Assembly: GCA_025766275.1 (NCBI GenBank) | Contig: JAFKAC010000238.1 | Location: 1 to 50,589 of the forward strand | Reading direction: 5' to 3' | DNA length: 50,589 bases | Source: Lactarius indigo | Taxonomy: Eukaryota > Basidiomycota > Agaricomycetes > Russulales > Russulaceae | Part shown: in pieces, positions 1 through 12,319 of the stretch | How the letters are laid out: every line of letters starts with the position of its first letter | Numbering within the stretch: position 1 is the stretch's first letter | Made by a program: the position numbers and the translations under genes | Notes under the pieces: generated by a model | What the model saw: only the letters and a program-made list of their open reading frames with translations | Told to the model about the DNA's origin: nothing | Databases searched by the model: none

Positions 1-102
1 TATCCACGTCCAAGTAGTGGGGGACAAGGCTCGGGCTGTATCTCAACCGATAAGCGTTAGAAAGAAACCCTTACCTTCTCTTCTTGACTCTGACACTTAG
101 TT

Positions 103-2904
103 AGGTCGCTTCTTCGACCACATCGGGCAGCCAACCAAAGAAGACCACGATATACACTGTATCTGATTCGTCTGGTGATGAACGGTACGTGAAACGATAA
201 TCTATAGCAGTGTACAATGGTCTCATGGCAATAATACGCAGGGTTGTCCCGAGTACGGAGCCAACCACCTGCGGCGTCCAAAAGATAAAAACACAATTGC
301 CCCCACTCTCATACTCGGCCTGGCCCGGCCAGCCAATCCGCATCCCTAGTAATGGGGATTTCCCCCGTAATCACTATGTCAACCAGGCCGATCAGTGGGA
401 AGGGATCCCAACGCTCAATGGTCCTCTAGGGTTTTCATATGAGCCCCGAAAGACTTCCGCGAAGCAGAGAAGGATCTTCAGGACCTTTTGCAACAAAGTT
501 TCGATGGGAAGGAAGACGGGCAGAGTGCTCATGACGATATAGACATGTCAAAGCCGTCGTTGATGGCTTTTCGCGAGGGCATTCGTCTTGCCCCACCAAT
601 AATTGGCCGAACCTGGATGGCAGAGCGGGAGAGTGGTAAGAAGCACGGGGGTATTCTCGCAGATGACATGGGTCTAGGGAAGACTATCAAACCTCACGCG
701 TATTGTTGATGGTTGTCCTCGCAAGTCTGACGGAGAAGATGGTTGGGCTGCGACCACTCTGTGAGTCTATCACCCCCGTGACATTTGTTCGTAACCTTTG
801 ACATTTTTCCAGTGTCGTGTGCCCTGTCAGCTTGGTATCTCAATGGGCCTCTGAGATTTCGAATGGCCAAGAAACTGACTGTTATTGAACATCATGGTGC
901 TTCCAGAGCAACCAGTGCGTACAATGCGATGTATGCCATGCCGTTCCCCAGCTTATACTTTCCTAGATCCAGAGACTCTTAGACGCGCACACGTCGTGGT
1001 TACTAGCTATGCTATAGTTGCATCCGAATATGCTGCATCTAATCCGGAAGCCAAAGACGAATCGAAGTCTAAGAAGACTAACAACAACCCGGAAGGACGA
1101 AGTCGCGTTCTGATTCCGGCTCCGAAGCTGAACACTTTGGGAGAACGCTAGCAAGCAAAAAAAAGTCAACGTCTGCGAAAGGCAAGAAAAAGGACGCCTT
1201 GTTCAATGTGAAATGGTGGCGAATCGTGCTAGACGAGGCGCACAATATCAAGAACCGCAGCACGAAGGCCGCCCAAGCATGTTGCGCTTTGGAAGGCAAA
1301 TATCGGTGGTGCTTGACAGGAACGCCTCTGTGAGTCGACTGGATTCTCGATGCAGATTATGGCGATATTAATATTAATGCGCATGTCAGGCAAAATAATG
1401 TCGAAGAACTCTACTCCCTTCTCAAATTCCTTCGTGTCAAACCACTCAATGATTGGCAGACGTTCAACGAACAGATAAACCAGCCTGTCAAGAGTGGTCG
1501 TTCTGTCGTCGCGATGAAACGATTGCATGTGAGTGTCTCTCTTTGTCACCATCCCATCTCATTGTGGGGGCTTCATCGAAGGTCGTCCTTCGTGCAGTCA
1601 TGCTTCGGCGCCATAAGACCGACGTCTAAATGGCAAGCCTTTAATCGAGCTCCCGGGCGCCATCTATCTATTGTGCCATGCGAATTCGACGAAGACGAAC
1701 GCGAATTCTACTTTGCGCTTGAAAACAAAATCGACGAGGCCATGCAAAAGTTTGTAAAGAATGACGAAGTAATGAAAAATTATACAAATGTCATGGTGTT
1801 GCTACTTCGCCTGCGGCAAGGTACGTCGATGATGATGTGTACCACTCTTTCTCACGCTGACAAATGTGACTAGCCTGCAACCACCCGTCCCTAGTCTCGA
1901 AGGACTACAACACCGACCGTGAAGCTATTGAATCTCGTCCGGCCCCGAAAGATGGTGACGAGGACGAGGAGCTTACGACGATGTTCAGGAGCTCGGGGTT
2001 TCCAAGGGCAAGAAATGTCAGCTCTGCCAGGACGAGTACATATCCCGTTTCCTCGTCGCCGCGTAGCTTGCTGATACCTATTGTGTCGTCACAAGATTGA
2101 CTTCAGAGAACGTTTCCAAGGACGGTCATCATTGCCAGGGCTGCGTAGACCTTACGCGGCGGGTCAATCGCAAGTCGCTATCGAAAGAGAAGGACTCGAA
2201 TTTGCCTCCAGACTCGGCCAAAATTCGAAAATTGCTCGAGTTGCTCGAGGAGATCGGTACACGCGAGGACGAAGATGGAGAACCGATGGGGGAAAAAACG
2301 ATAGTGTTCTCCCAGTTCACGACTATGCTGGACCTCATCGAGCTGTTCCTCAAAGATGCGGGGATCTCGTTCGTGCGATGTGAGCTCTTTTTTTCTGCGC
2401 GTTACGCACGTTCGCTGAGAGTGGTCGATCACCGGTAAGATGACGGGTCTATGTCTAAGACAAGCGCGAGGCCAGCCTCGAGCAGATAAAGAACAACAAG
2501 CGTATCAAGTTATCCTAATCTCGTTCAAAGCTGGCAGCACTGGTGACTGACTCTGGTCGTCTATAAAATCGCGAACGATTTTGGACTGACGTGACTTGCC
2601 CATGCTTTAGGCCTCAACTTGACTGCATGTAACAACGTGGTTTTGGTCGATATGTGGTGGAACCCAGCACTAGAGGATCAAGCTTTCGATCGTGCCCATC
2701 GCTTGGGACAAACTCGCGACGTCCATATATACAATTAACGATAGAGAACACCGTAGAGCACGTATCCTCGCACTGCAGGACGGCAAGCGCGCTCTGGCAC
2801 AGCCGCACTCAGCGGCGACAGGCAAGAACCTCAAGCTCGGTCTGGAGGACCTCATGGCACTGTTCCGACCTGGCAGGGAATACAACGACGACGAAGAGGA
2901 TTGA
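103..2904 (+). pseudogene. RAD5/RAD16/ULS1-type SNF2 helicase, frameshifted, 5' end probably upstream
   Basis: An SNF2 ATPase of the Rad5/Rad16/Uls1 branch, which remodels chromatin or moves proteins on DNA in the nucleus. Visible motifs, in order: a Walker A segment ADDMGLGKT (about 661-687), the DEAH-type box LDEAHNIKN (about 1228-1254), LTGTPL (about 1314-1331), a CxxC that could start a RING (about 2015), VFSQFTTMLDLIE (about 2305-2345), and the helicase C-terminal pair [10 protein letters not shown] and AHRLGQT (about 2653-2712). Short GT-AG introns separate the exons. Coding continues upstream to a likely acceptor near 102, so the start codon is probably outside the window. The frame breaks by single bases just after GKT (about 688-697), near 866, near 1150, and twice near 2733 and 2755. 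Most breaks sit in short homopolymers. Either the gene is decaying or the assembly has indel errors. The family is sure; the subfamily is a reading by eye. Confidence 0.8.
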
Positions 2905-3102
2905 TGATACTCGGTTCCTTGCACCTACTGATTACCATGCTTACTACTACTCCATTAGTAAACTCTTGTATATTGCTCGTCCTAGCATTCGCAGACACCC
3001 TTGTTCAAAACAAAATCGAAGAAAAAAAGTTATAGGTGTTAAAACCCTACGCGCCGTACATTAAATACTGTTTTTAAAGACGATACAGGCGGGAGGGAGG
3101 CA

Positions 3103-5461
3103 TCAGTCGGACTCGGACTTGGCGGGTCGAATGACAAGCGGTAGTTGGGCCTCCATTGGGGTCGGAAGTGAGGAAAGGACGCGTGACGATCATTGACGCC
3201 GAGTGATCTCACTTGGGGGAACGGCGAGCTCGAAATCAAACGCTCGTACGAAAGAAAATAAGAGCGCCTTCATCCTAATTTCGCGGTGTTTGTTGGCATG
3301 GCATCATCAGGCACCAATGGCCATAGAAGGGGACTCACTCGATGATGGAAAAGCGGTACCCGATACACGCGTGGGCGCCCGTGACAAACGTGAGCAGGTT
3401 GCTGAAGACACCAGGGATAGATTTAACGGCTTCCGGAATAGCCTCCCAACGTTCTGGCCTACGAGAGCGGTGAGTTTGGGTGCACACACACAAATGGATG
3501 ACGCCTACTTGAACTCGTCCGCGTCCTCGCCCCATATCGATTTCAATCTATGGACGGTGCGAATCGGGATGAGGATCACGTCGCCTTTTGCAGTCTTCGT
3601 ATTCAGGTCCTTATAAGTTCGTATATGCGACTCACAAAATATACTACGCACCTGAATTCTTGTCGCTTGACCCCGTGTCTGTCGACAAAAGGCTCACTCA
3701 ATCGAACCACGGTGTCTTCCTTGGCAACTCGGTCCGATTGTGGGACTGGAGCATGGAGGCGGAGAACCTCTCGAGTGAAATAGTCAAGGTACGTCATCCC
3801 ATTGAGTTCGTCCATAGACGGAGTGTCCGTGTGAAATGCGCGAGCCTCTGCTGTCAACTTCGCATACACTTTGGGTTGGAACCTAGGGCAAAGAGGCCCC
3901 AAGCGACAGACGTGCTAAAAACCACGCATAAGCAGACGCTCTGTTCTCACAACGAATTGCAGATACCTAGTCGTCTCGTGCCCAGCGATGAGGAAGGTCG
4001 GGACCTCTTCAGAATCGAAATTGTCATTACTGCTGATGACCGACATAACGCGCAGACTCACGTGCCAAGATATCTTCGTCACTCATCCGCGCGCTGTCCG
4101 GGATATCTGTAGCCATGTTCGCCTTGATGAGCAGGCTGAGTAAATCGCGGCCCTGAATGTTCCTTTTCTCAACGCCGCCCTTTGCATCGACTTCAGCACT
4201 AGCAAGTATTTCAGACTTCTTCTGAGAGATCAAATCTTTTCCAAGAGCTCGTGTGGCTTTAAGTGTGCTGGATAGCGCCCGGGAACGATCGGTAGGCTGA
4301 CAGCACGTCAAAGAATCGTTTTGTCAATTGAAGGGACAACATACGATGATCCGGGCAGGTGGAAACAACGCCGGAATCATGAACTTGAAAGAGAATGGAT
4401 TGAATGACATGGATTTGCGGAACCCCTCGGTCATTTCATGAGTCTCCTCCTGATCGAGCGAGCCGAATGAATGATTGAAGCCTAGCGGTATGAATTTTTC
4501 ACTTCCAGGGGGTTGGTAAACGGTGTATCGAACCTGCTTGGCCTATAATGTCTAGAGTAGCCTTATTTAACCAGAGAAATGCGTCCAATTTAAGCGGTCC
4601 ATCGGGTGTATTCGATCGAGCTACTTCTGTTATCAGAGCATCCCGGAGCTAAAAAGGAAATATTGAACAGCTTGGAAGGATATATTGGGAAATAGAGAAC
4701 CTCATTGGCCTTTTCGACAAAAAGCTGTGAGAACACCTTGATCTGGGGAAGGCCAAATGCGGGGCTCTGTTATGAGGGAATGGAATAAGCAAAGAAACTC
4801 GAATCGCGTTCTAAAACAAACCATAATTTTGCGCTTTGGTTACGGGGTCAGTCTGATGATATCAACTAGAGCGGGCGAATCGAGCTACCTGTTGCCTGTG
4901 TTTTAGACCTGAGAAGGGCGATCGCCTATCATCAACAATGACAAAGCATACGGTCGCACAACAATACCTTCGACAAATAACAAGCCTACCACAACGATGA
5001 GATATGAATTGCTTAAATAAAGCCGAATATTAGCCAACCTCTTCCGAGTATGTCTCCCAATAAAAAGCGGGCGTCATCTGTCTTCTCAAACTCAGGAGCA
5101 TTGAGGATGTAATTCAAGGCTTGAAGGTCCATTGTACAGACTCTATCAACTGCGACGCATTAGAGACCCTGCTAGCGTTGGCGTGGCGACGTACATTGAA
5201 CCACCCATAGTACCTGAAGATAGGTCCATATTGACGAGTCCATTCTAACTGATACTCCTGAGAATCCGGCTCCCAGACGTGCCTTGGAAGACTCCCAGTT
5301 AACCAATGGATCGACGGGGGACCAGGGAGGTCTCTAATAGGGGAGGAGAGGTAAGCCCAAACTTTGCCCACGACGACATGGAGGAAGTAGACTCCGGTCG
5401 AGATTGCCACGGCAGCGACAGTGAAGCGATCCCCGCGGAAATAGTCGAGAAGTGAAGCCAT
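3103..5461 (-). CDS. cytochrome P450 monooxygenase, membrane-anchored, two small frame breaks
   Basis: A class-II microsomal P450. The start ATG at 5461 opens an N-terminal membrane anchor followed by the proline hinge DLPGPP. About ten short introns can be traced. The I-helix reads AGHETT (about 3977-3995), the K-helix ExxR is in REVLRLHAP (about 3760-3790), and the heme loop is [10 protein letters not shown] (about 3365-3395), with its cysteine. The tail ends [13 protein letters not shown] at 3103. Substrate cannot be told. Two places do not read through: near 3870, where one base seems missing between SNPK and VYAKL, and the last exon near 3140-3195, where two shifts compensate around SMIVTRPF. 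Everything else, including splice sites, looks sound, so sequencing error and very recent damage are both possible. The gene converges on the helicase, 198 bp apart. Confidence 0.85.
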
Positions 5462-5807
5462 TGTTCTAGAGATGCCTTAGGTGGTAGCAGAGAGTGTGAA
5501 GGTTTTAAGGAAGATGATGGTTAGGAGACAAATAAGTCTCTGGTTCCTCAAACCGCAGCTTCCGACGGAATCAATTAGCGTGGCATCGAAGTAGCCGCCC
5601 AACTTCACGGGGCGTTCCCAGTGTCGCCCGCTATCACTGATGGGCCGTTGGGCCAAAGGCGACGGCGGCGGGCTCCGAGACACAGCCTAATCCTTAAGGA
5701 GACTCTAGTAACCGGAGCCGGAGACCTATGTTACAACAGGATGACTCATAATGTACACGATAATTGCCGATATCGGCTTGCCGTTACGCTCCTGACGTCA
5801 TTCTGCT
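5462..5807. other. intergenic, P450 promoter side
   Basis: This 346-bp stretch lies between the P450 start and the 3' end of the KPWE-domain gene, both on the minus strand. I see no conserved reading frame or repeat. It should hold the P450 promoter and the downstream 3' untranslated region of its neighbour. Confidence 0.4.
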
Positions 5808-6451
5808 TGTGAAGCGACCTCCCAGGGTTTCTTGCGCTGCGGGGCACTTGATTGACTGGGAGCGGCGTCCTACAGAGAACGTCATCATAAAGCCAATGAG
5901 TAAAACGTCAGACATACATTGAGGGCATCAGGTATGTGCTTGTTGTTAGGAATTTCATCTGTCTTTCCCTGATCGATGAGGGCCTGGAGTTCTGCAAACG
6001 TGAGTGTTCGAGCCGCCTGTGCGGTCGGAACCTCTGGAGCAGATCGTCGGTCTGCTGAAAACGAGACCATATCAGTGATCTGCCAAGGCGCTCTATTAAC
6101 ACCAACACCTTCTACTTCGACTTGTTTGGCATCAGACTCGGATATGTCACATCCGTGAGCTCTGAGGGGAATCAAATTTCCGAGTGTAGAGTCAGGGCTA
6201 GCCAAGGAAGTACGCACTGGTTGAAGTAAAATACTCGTGACTTCCTCAGAAGATCTTCCTTGGTTTCGTCGGATAAATCATCCAGAGCACCACTAGCGTA
6301 AAGCGTAGATAGACCTGCCTTGCTTAGGCAGCGTATCCAGTCGGATCAAGATTGGACAAGGGGACGAGCTAACCTGATAAGACTGGTCATCTGCAAATGA
6401 GTACCTTGCGTATACGGCCAGGGGGTCGGCCTTGGATTCGTTCGTAGCCAT
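5808..6451 (-). CDS. PEX39: KPWE-domain protein, likely Pex39-like peroxisomal import factor
   Basis: The start ATG at 6451 gives MATNESKADPLAVYAR. The spliced protein runs through an acidic helical segment (ALDDLSDETKEDLLRKS, about 6230-6280), then the diagnostic block TFAELQALIDQGKTDEIP with IPDALN (about 5908-6000), and after a 50-bp intron ends in RKKPWE (about 5825-5842) and a stop at 5808. The F-x-E-L-x-x-L-I-x-x-G-K-x-x-x-I-P block plus a C-terminal KPWE is the pattern of the KPWE domain shared by PEX14-related proteins and the recently described Pex39/C6orf226 family, which helps Pex7-dependent peroxisomal import. Introns are inferred by eye. One in-frame segment (about 6060-6110) could be coding or another intron. 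It is divergent from the ArfGAP gene, with 173 bp between the two starts. The domain is confident; the exact orthology to Pex39 is inference. Confidence 0.7.
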
Positions 6452-6624
6452 GGACGAGAGTTGCCGTTAGTGTCGAGCTCAGGAAAGGGGTAAGGGACAG
6501 AAAGTTTCGTCACATTAGTTACAGTTACTAACTTGTTACTCGCAACATTTCGTACGTCGACCCACAACAACGGCCACACCCACCCCCCCAATCTAGGTGG
6601 TTCACTTTCCAGCATTCCCTCATC

Positions 6625-8516
6625 ATGTCTGGGGCTGTGAGCAAGATTGCGGCCGAGCGTAATCAGAGGGCTGTTTTAGAGCTTGCGATGAAACCGGGTA
6701 ATGGTGAGCGTCGTTTCTACTACATCCTTCATGCACGAACGGTCCCCACTCTCCCCCTCGACTATCCTGGCTGCGTCGTGGTGCCAAGTAAATATATGGG
6801 CGACGAGATTTATTTAGTTGGCCGGCGCTGCCGAGCCAAGACCCGCGGATCTCCAAGCCCCACACCAGAGCCCACAGATCACTGACGTTGTGCTTCTTCG
6901 TCTTCTTCATTGGCCCTTGTAGACTCATGTGCGGACTGTAAGACAAGGAATCCGCGATGGGCTTCGCACAACCTCGGGATATTCATTTGGTATGAGGCCC
7001 TCTTGCAATAATCATCGAGCGTTACTCAGCTCCTTCAGTGTAAATTGTGCCAGCATTCACCGCAAGATCGGGACACACGTCTCAAAGGTGTACGTCTAAG
7101 CTATTGCTGACACGTGTAAACTCGCTTAAACTCGAATTTCACAGAAAAAGCCTGACGATGGACGTGTGGACGAAGGAACAAGTGGAGGTGCGCATATTTC
7201 ATCTAGGTTGAAGGCTTCGGGTGTGGACTCTTGCCCCCGTAGAACATGCGGCAGCTGGGGAATATCAAATCCAACCAAAAACTATAATCCAGATGAGGTT
7301 CGCAACCCGCCGCCCACAAATATGATAGATGCGGAGCGTGACAGCGAATTGGAGAAGTTTATCCGTGGTATGTAACGCCGTCTGCCTTGCAAAGCCGAAC
7401 TGACACGTTTAACACTAATAGACAAGTACGAGTTCAAACGCTTCATTGGTCGAGTAGATCGATCTGCGGTTGTTGCTGCGCATCTTGGACCTTCCCGGTC
7501 TGCCGCATCTGTCAAATCCTCAGTGTCTTCCTCGTCATCCTCGATTCCATTGCGGTCCCAGACACTGCCGCCAGCTAAACATTATTTTCCGTCTGCTACC
7601 TCGGCGCCGGCTTCACCCGCTCATGCACCGACATTACCGCTAAGTGTGCCTGCTAGCACAGCAATAAGTCGTTCAGTGTCCCAACCGATACCACCTCAAG
7701 CCCAGCTACAGCCACCGCAACCTCTCCGACTGGAGTGTGGTCCGACCTTGCTTCACTACAGGGTTCTGGGGGAACATCTACTTTACCACTGCAGTATCTG
7801 TCACCTTCAACGTCCTCTTCCCTACTCTCGAGCTCGAGCTCGCATTTTAACTTTAACCCTGCTGCAGGGTCTAGTAGTCTGAGCGCCAGTTTTACTCAAG
7901 GCGTGTCTCCCAGTGGTCTGGCCTCTCAAGGCCCAGGCTTTGGTGTCAGCGCTTCCCCAGTATCGGGTTTGAGCATTGCTACGCAATCATTACAACCCTC
8001 GTTTGCTTCGGGCGCAACCACAATCAATCCATTTGCGCAAATGTTAGCTCAGCAGCAGTCACAAACCCCGGCCCAGCCAAATCATTTCCCGTCCACTTCA
8101 CCATTTGGTTCTTGCCCTCCCAACAGCCTTATTTTTCCCCACAGGGACAGGTTCCGCAAATCCAGCAGCCGGCGTTTTCCCAGCCGGGGATGAACCCGTT
8201 CTTCAATAGCACTGCACAGTCTCAACGCATGTTGTCTCCCCAACCCCAGGTACCAATTATGTCAACGACACCCTCACCTATCCCCTATCCAGGATCACCC
8301 TTCCAACCCCCAACTCAATCTCCGTTCCAGCAGCAGCCTTCGTTTCAACCAGGAGTTCAGGCTCCGTTTCAGCCACAACCCCCGCAATTTGGGAATGTGC
8401 AGCCAAGTAGTACCAATGTGGCGGCGACAGGAAACCCTTTCACTAGCTGGTTGACACAACAGCCGAATGGCTACGCGAGTGCACATGTGGGCAGGGGAGT
8501 GGGCAATGGGGAGTGA
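6625..8516 (+). CDS. ArfGAP-domain protein with NPF motifs, three frame breaks
   Basis: A GTPase-activating protein for Arf, acting in vesicle traffic. The start at 6625 gives MSGAVSKIAAERNQRAVLEL. The C4 zinc finger of the ArfGAP fold is spread over three exons: CADC (about 6910), then, across an intron, CVNCASIHRKIGTHVSK (about 6968-7088). It continues as WTKEQVE and MRQLGNIKSN, then PPPTNMIDAERDSELEKFIR (about 7310-7370) and DKYEFKRFIGR. The C-terminal half is low-complexity, rich in Ser, Pro and Gln, and holds three NPF motifs (INPFAQ, MNPFF, GNPFTSW) that in other ArfGAPs bind EH-domain endocytic proteins. The frame shifts near 7277 (extra A in an A run), somewhere between 7620 and 7735, and near 8110 (missing T in a T run). 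SMAP, AGE2 or AGFG-like are all possible. The family call is firm. Confidence 0.8.
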
Positions 8517-8710
8517 TGTGAGAGAAGTGACTAGTTTAGTGCCGCGTTGTAATCTTGGGTGTGGATCTTGGGTTGTGAATATGACTGACCCCTGATGACT
8601 AAGCGACATCCACGACGTGCTTGCGACGCGTTCCACTATTCCACAATTGGTTCATCGCCGCACGCCCGCCTCTTTTCCTCATTCCACGACCATACTGCTT
8701 ATGATCAACA

Positions 8711-10538
8711 ATGTCCGCAGAACCTTCAAGACCACCCTCTCCTGTTTCCCTCCCGGATTCCCCACATCTCTTTCCAATGGGCTACCTGAGCTCTTTCTCT
8801 TTTGATCGCCTCGTTCGTGAAGAAGGCTCTGAGTCTGAGTACGCCAATGCCTTTACATTGCTCGGTACGCACAGTCATAGCATCAATGGTTGCTACGGGG
8901 CATCCCTCTTACGCTTGACTCGGCTTTGCAGATACATTGGAGACATATTGGGACGCACGTATAGACCTCCTGCAACGCAATATATCGAGCCGCAAGGATA
9001 AACTCAAGATGCGCGCAGAAGTGGCTCTCAATGAGATCTTCAAGGGGAAGCCTCCAAGCCCTGATGCACTCGCAGAGAACTTTGAACGTGAGGTCGCCAA
9101 GTTAAAGTTCAAGGTATGTGGGACCCTCGGAATGGTCTAGCCAGCTGTCGACCTTCCGCAGGTCTCGAAGCGCATGGGGTCCCTTGCCACGGCTTGGCAG
9201 TCTGCCAAAGTTGTCCGAACGCGTGAGAAGATCAGTTTCTTCTTTGGCGTCATGTCCTTGGTCTTTTCCGCATTACTTTTTGGTCTAGCCCCACAGTAAG
9301 TCCATAGCTCGCCTTTTATGGATCTGATCATGACTCCTTCAGATATGTTCACATTTCATATACCCTGCAGTCACTCTACCTCCTACCTTATCGTTACTAT
9401 CGCTACAAGAAGCTGCAATGGCACTACTTCCTGTTCGACCTATGTTACTACGTCAACATTCTCAACTTTATATTCCTCTGGATACTCCCGCAGTCCCCTT
9501 CTCTTTTCGTCGCATGTTATACTCTCAGTCATGGGGTTGTCGCAAGCGCAGTTATAACGTGGCGAAATAGTCTCGTTTTTCACGATGCAGACAAAGTGAC
9601 CAGTCTGTTCATACATGTATATCCGCCTTTCACATTCACGGTGATCCGGTGCGTCATGCTGCTGTTCCTTGTGGACTCTCCTGACCTTGGTTGATTAGGC
9701 ATTTCTACCCAGGCGCCGAGGAACGATTTCCTGCATTGAAAGAACCTCCTATCGATCCTTGGCGAGCGCTTCTATTTAGTAGTGTAATCTGTGAGTATGG
9801 AGACGTTTCCGATTCTAAGACTCTATCTTGACCTCTTGTGTCAGACCTTGTATGGCAACTTTTGTACTGGAAGGTTCGATCTCCTCAAGTTTCTTCTCAT
9901 TTTATCGACGCTCATCGTATCTACAGCTCGTGTATGTCGACCGTCGCAAAAAAGTGGAGTCTGGGCAACGCGCCACGTCATTGTACTTCATGATTAACAA
10001 GCCCGGCCTGGTCGGGCGTGTTCTCAACAAGGTTCGGCCGGAAAGCAGGACGTTATACTTTATGCTGGGACAATTTGGTAAGTGCGATCACCACCCAAAT
10101 ACGACATTATAGCTCACCGTATTCAAGTTTACTCTGTTTTCACCGATGTTCCTCCCGTCTTTGTTCTCTATTACTCGCCTTTCTGGTCGGGCGCATACCT
10201 GTTGTTCATACTCAGTGTGAGCGTATGGAACGGAGGAGGTTTTTACATCGAGGTCTTCGGACGAAAGTACGTTCTTAATGACCGTGCACTGATAGTCTCT
10301 GACGGTGACCAGGTTCGAACGTGAGCTGGAAGCCCTGCGCAAGGAGCTTGCAGAAGCGCAGAGCAAATCCCAGCACTCGAGTCCAACAATGGCTCCGTCC
10401 GAGGCCGAATCAGAGCCCGTATCACCACTTCTCGGCATCAAGTCGCTCCCAAGCGAGGAAGGCGTGAAGCCCGTGATCCCAGCCCCAGCCGATGTAGACT
10501 TTTCACTCCAATTAGAGGAGACGAAGAAGGAAAAGTAA
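8711..10538 (+). CDS. GPC1: glycerophosphocholine acyltransferase
   Basis: A multi-pass membrane enzyme (family once called DUF2838) that acylates glycerophosphocholine to lysophosphatidylcholine, salvaging phosphatidylcholine. The start at 8711 gives MSAEPSRPPSPVSL. Eight or so exons join in frame with clean GT-AG junctions. Recognisable stretches are TLETYWDARIDLL, VVRTREKISFFFGVMSLVFS (about 9205-9265), YVNILNFIFLWILPQSPSLF, TWRNSLVFHDADKVTSLFIH (about 9560-9620), HFYPGAEERFPA and WNGGGFYIEVFGRKFEREL (about 10225-10330). At least six hydrophobic spans are visible between about 9230 and 10260. The tail is hydrophilic and acidic. I found no frame break when joining exons. It starts 194 bp after the ArfGAP stop on the same strand. 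Confidence 0.93.
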
Positions 10539-10868
10539 ATGCATACCCGGGCTAAACCGCATTTAATGACGTTTAATGTCCACGAACATCATGCTAATCT
10601 GTGATTTTTTTTTGGTGTCATGTCTCAAATGTCCTCGATAATCCTCGTAGAGCTATATTACATCAGTAGTGGTATATGTATGAGAAAACAACATGCTAAC
10701 TTGAAAGATTGCCATTTCACTCTGACAAGCTGACAAGCGCTGAGATAGCGAACACTCGAGATATCTCGACTTTGACCTTCTCCACCATGAACAAGCACGT
10801 AATTACCGTTCGCGCAATGTTTCCAACTGTCTGTCATCAGACACATCCCTCTCAAGCTGTTTTTCACG
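10539..10868. other. intergenic, nothing recognised
   Basis: About 330 bp downstream of GPC1 with no reading frame I can support and no clear repeat. It would hold the GPC1 3' end and the promoter of the next gene. Confidence 0.3.
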
Positions 10869-12062
10869 ATGCAGATACCCTCCTTTCACGAGGTTGCACA
10901 ATCGCTCGTGCTGGATGCGAATTGTCCGGATGGCGGACGCACGACACCATGAGTTCAAAATGTTGTGAGTACTCTGACTCTTGAGCACCTCGTACCAGAT
11001 TCACATCCTGCTAGATTTTCTCAGGAATGCGTTCACATATGTGTTCCCACCCCCATTGGCGCCAACCACAACCAATGCCCCGTCCGGTGCTGTGAAGGAA
11101 TGGAACACTTGTCCCTCGGAATCAGAAATATTTTCCACCACCGGTCTCCAGCCTTTCGAAAGTATGCTCGTCAGCCCCCCACCTCGCCGTCCAGCTGTTC
11201 TTCCGACACAGGACCAAAACCAACACTGGTTAGACGACCCTCTTCAATCCCCGAAGAAGCGCGCTCAGGTAAATGTAGATGTGGGGCCTCTTGACAGGCT
11301 CATACCCCTGGTACACGATCCGTCTAGCGCCCGTTCTCACTTTGCTCACGACGATCCATCAAGCCTCATTACATCCCCGCCCCTCTCGACGTGCCAACCA
11401 CATTGCTTTGTTCTCCACCTGATACCCACCCTACGTTCGCGCCCATTCCGCCCCAGACAACGTCTTCCGTCGAGAACCTGCTCTCATCGATCTATGGTCG
11501 TGTCGCTTGGCTGATTCCCGTGCGTGGGGTGCCACCTTGGAACGACGTCTCCAGGGCCAGCGTTGCCTTGGGGAATTCATCAGCGCTGGAACCTGGACAC
11601 CTGCCTGCCAGCGACATGATCGTCTGGACTCACGATGCACTTCGGCGGTTTTGGACCTTTCTGTGTTCGTGCTCGGGAACGCTGGGCTCCGTGACTGGAC
11701 CGTTGTCGCTCTCCTTTCACACCGCTCCACGATCGGCCTCGTCGCGATCGCAGCAAGGGACCACTGCACCCGGGGCATCTCCGTGTCACCTTGCGAACAA
11801 AGAGTCCGAAATGACACCTCTTGACCCTCAACCTCTAATGCCGATTGTTCGTGCTTCGAAACTCGCGCTCACGGACATGGACTACGTGAAAGTGTACTGC
11901 GATGCTCCCCGGGCAATGTCCGTCCGTCGGGTGTTGGCCCAGTGGACGTACGAAGGGGACGGATGTGCGGAAGGTGCCAGTGATATGGAAGGCATTCGGT
12001 TTCTGGAATTTGCCAAGTTGGTTCTGGTTAATGAGACGGGGGAAGGGGTGTTAGTATCGTAG
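10869..12062 (+). CDS. unrecognised Pro/Ser-rich protein, gene model uncertain
   Basis: I do not recognise this gene. A first exon from an ATG at 10869 (MQIPSFHEVAQSL) is protein-like but meets a stop before a plausible donor near 10963. After an intron come FLRNAFTYVFPPPLAP (about 11022) and a Pro/Ser-rich segment (LVSPPPRRPAVLP, SPKKRAQVNVDV). The best frame then changes near 11370 to YIPAPLDVPTTLLCSPP and runs to NETGEGVLVS and a stop at 12062. A conserved-looking C-terminal part is LALTDMDYVKVYCDAPRAM. Another long overlapping frame spans about 11507-11824. The two frame changes suggest missed introns or small indels like those in the neighbouring genes. No motif, signal peptide or membrane span is clear. 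Confidence 0.4.
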
Positions 12063-12319
12063 TTTTGGTGTAAGACACGGTATACAATAGAAGTATGCAT
12101 CTGAAGGACTAAAATCCACGTAGTAAACGCGCAAGGTGTCGGATACGCGCGGTTGAAACGTTTCACCTCCCGCCTTGTCGCTGTCACAGTACGGCGGTGT
12201 TCAAGGCCTTCAACTCCAGATACTCAGGGGCTTGTGCTCTGTTTCGTAAAAGGTCGAGGCTCTAGACCTACTAACTAGCTTTTGAAACAAACAAGGCTAC
12301 AACCAGCTTGTGGCCAGCG

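Noticed and set aside
57..343. Reverse-strand open frames at the left edge
   Set aside because: The forward strand reads as coding exons of the helicase with a fitting donor and acceptor (about 184 and 240), so these are shadows.
4510..4570. Apparent frameshift in the P450 after IIGQAG
   Set aside because: A 50-bp GT-AG intron there restores the frame to [12 protein letters not shown], so no damage needs to be assumed.
11507..11824. Third overlapping frame inside the unrecognised gene
   Set aside because: It has no motif and overlaps a frame that continues to a plausible C-terminus; I could not support it as a separate gene.
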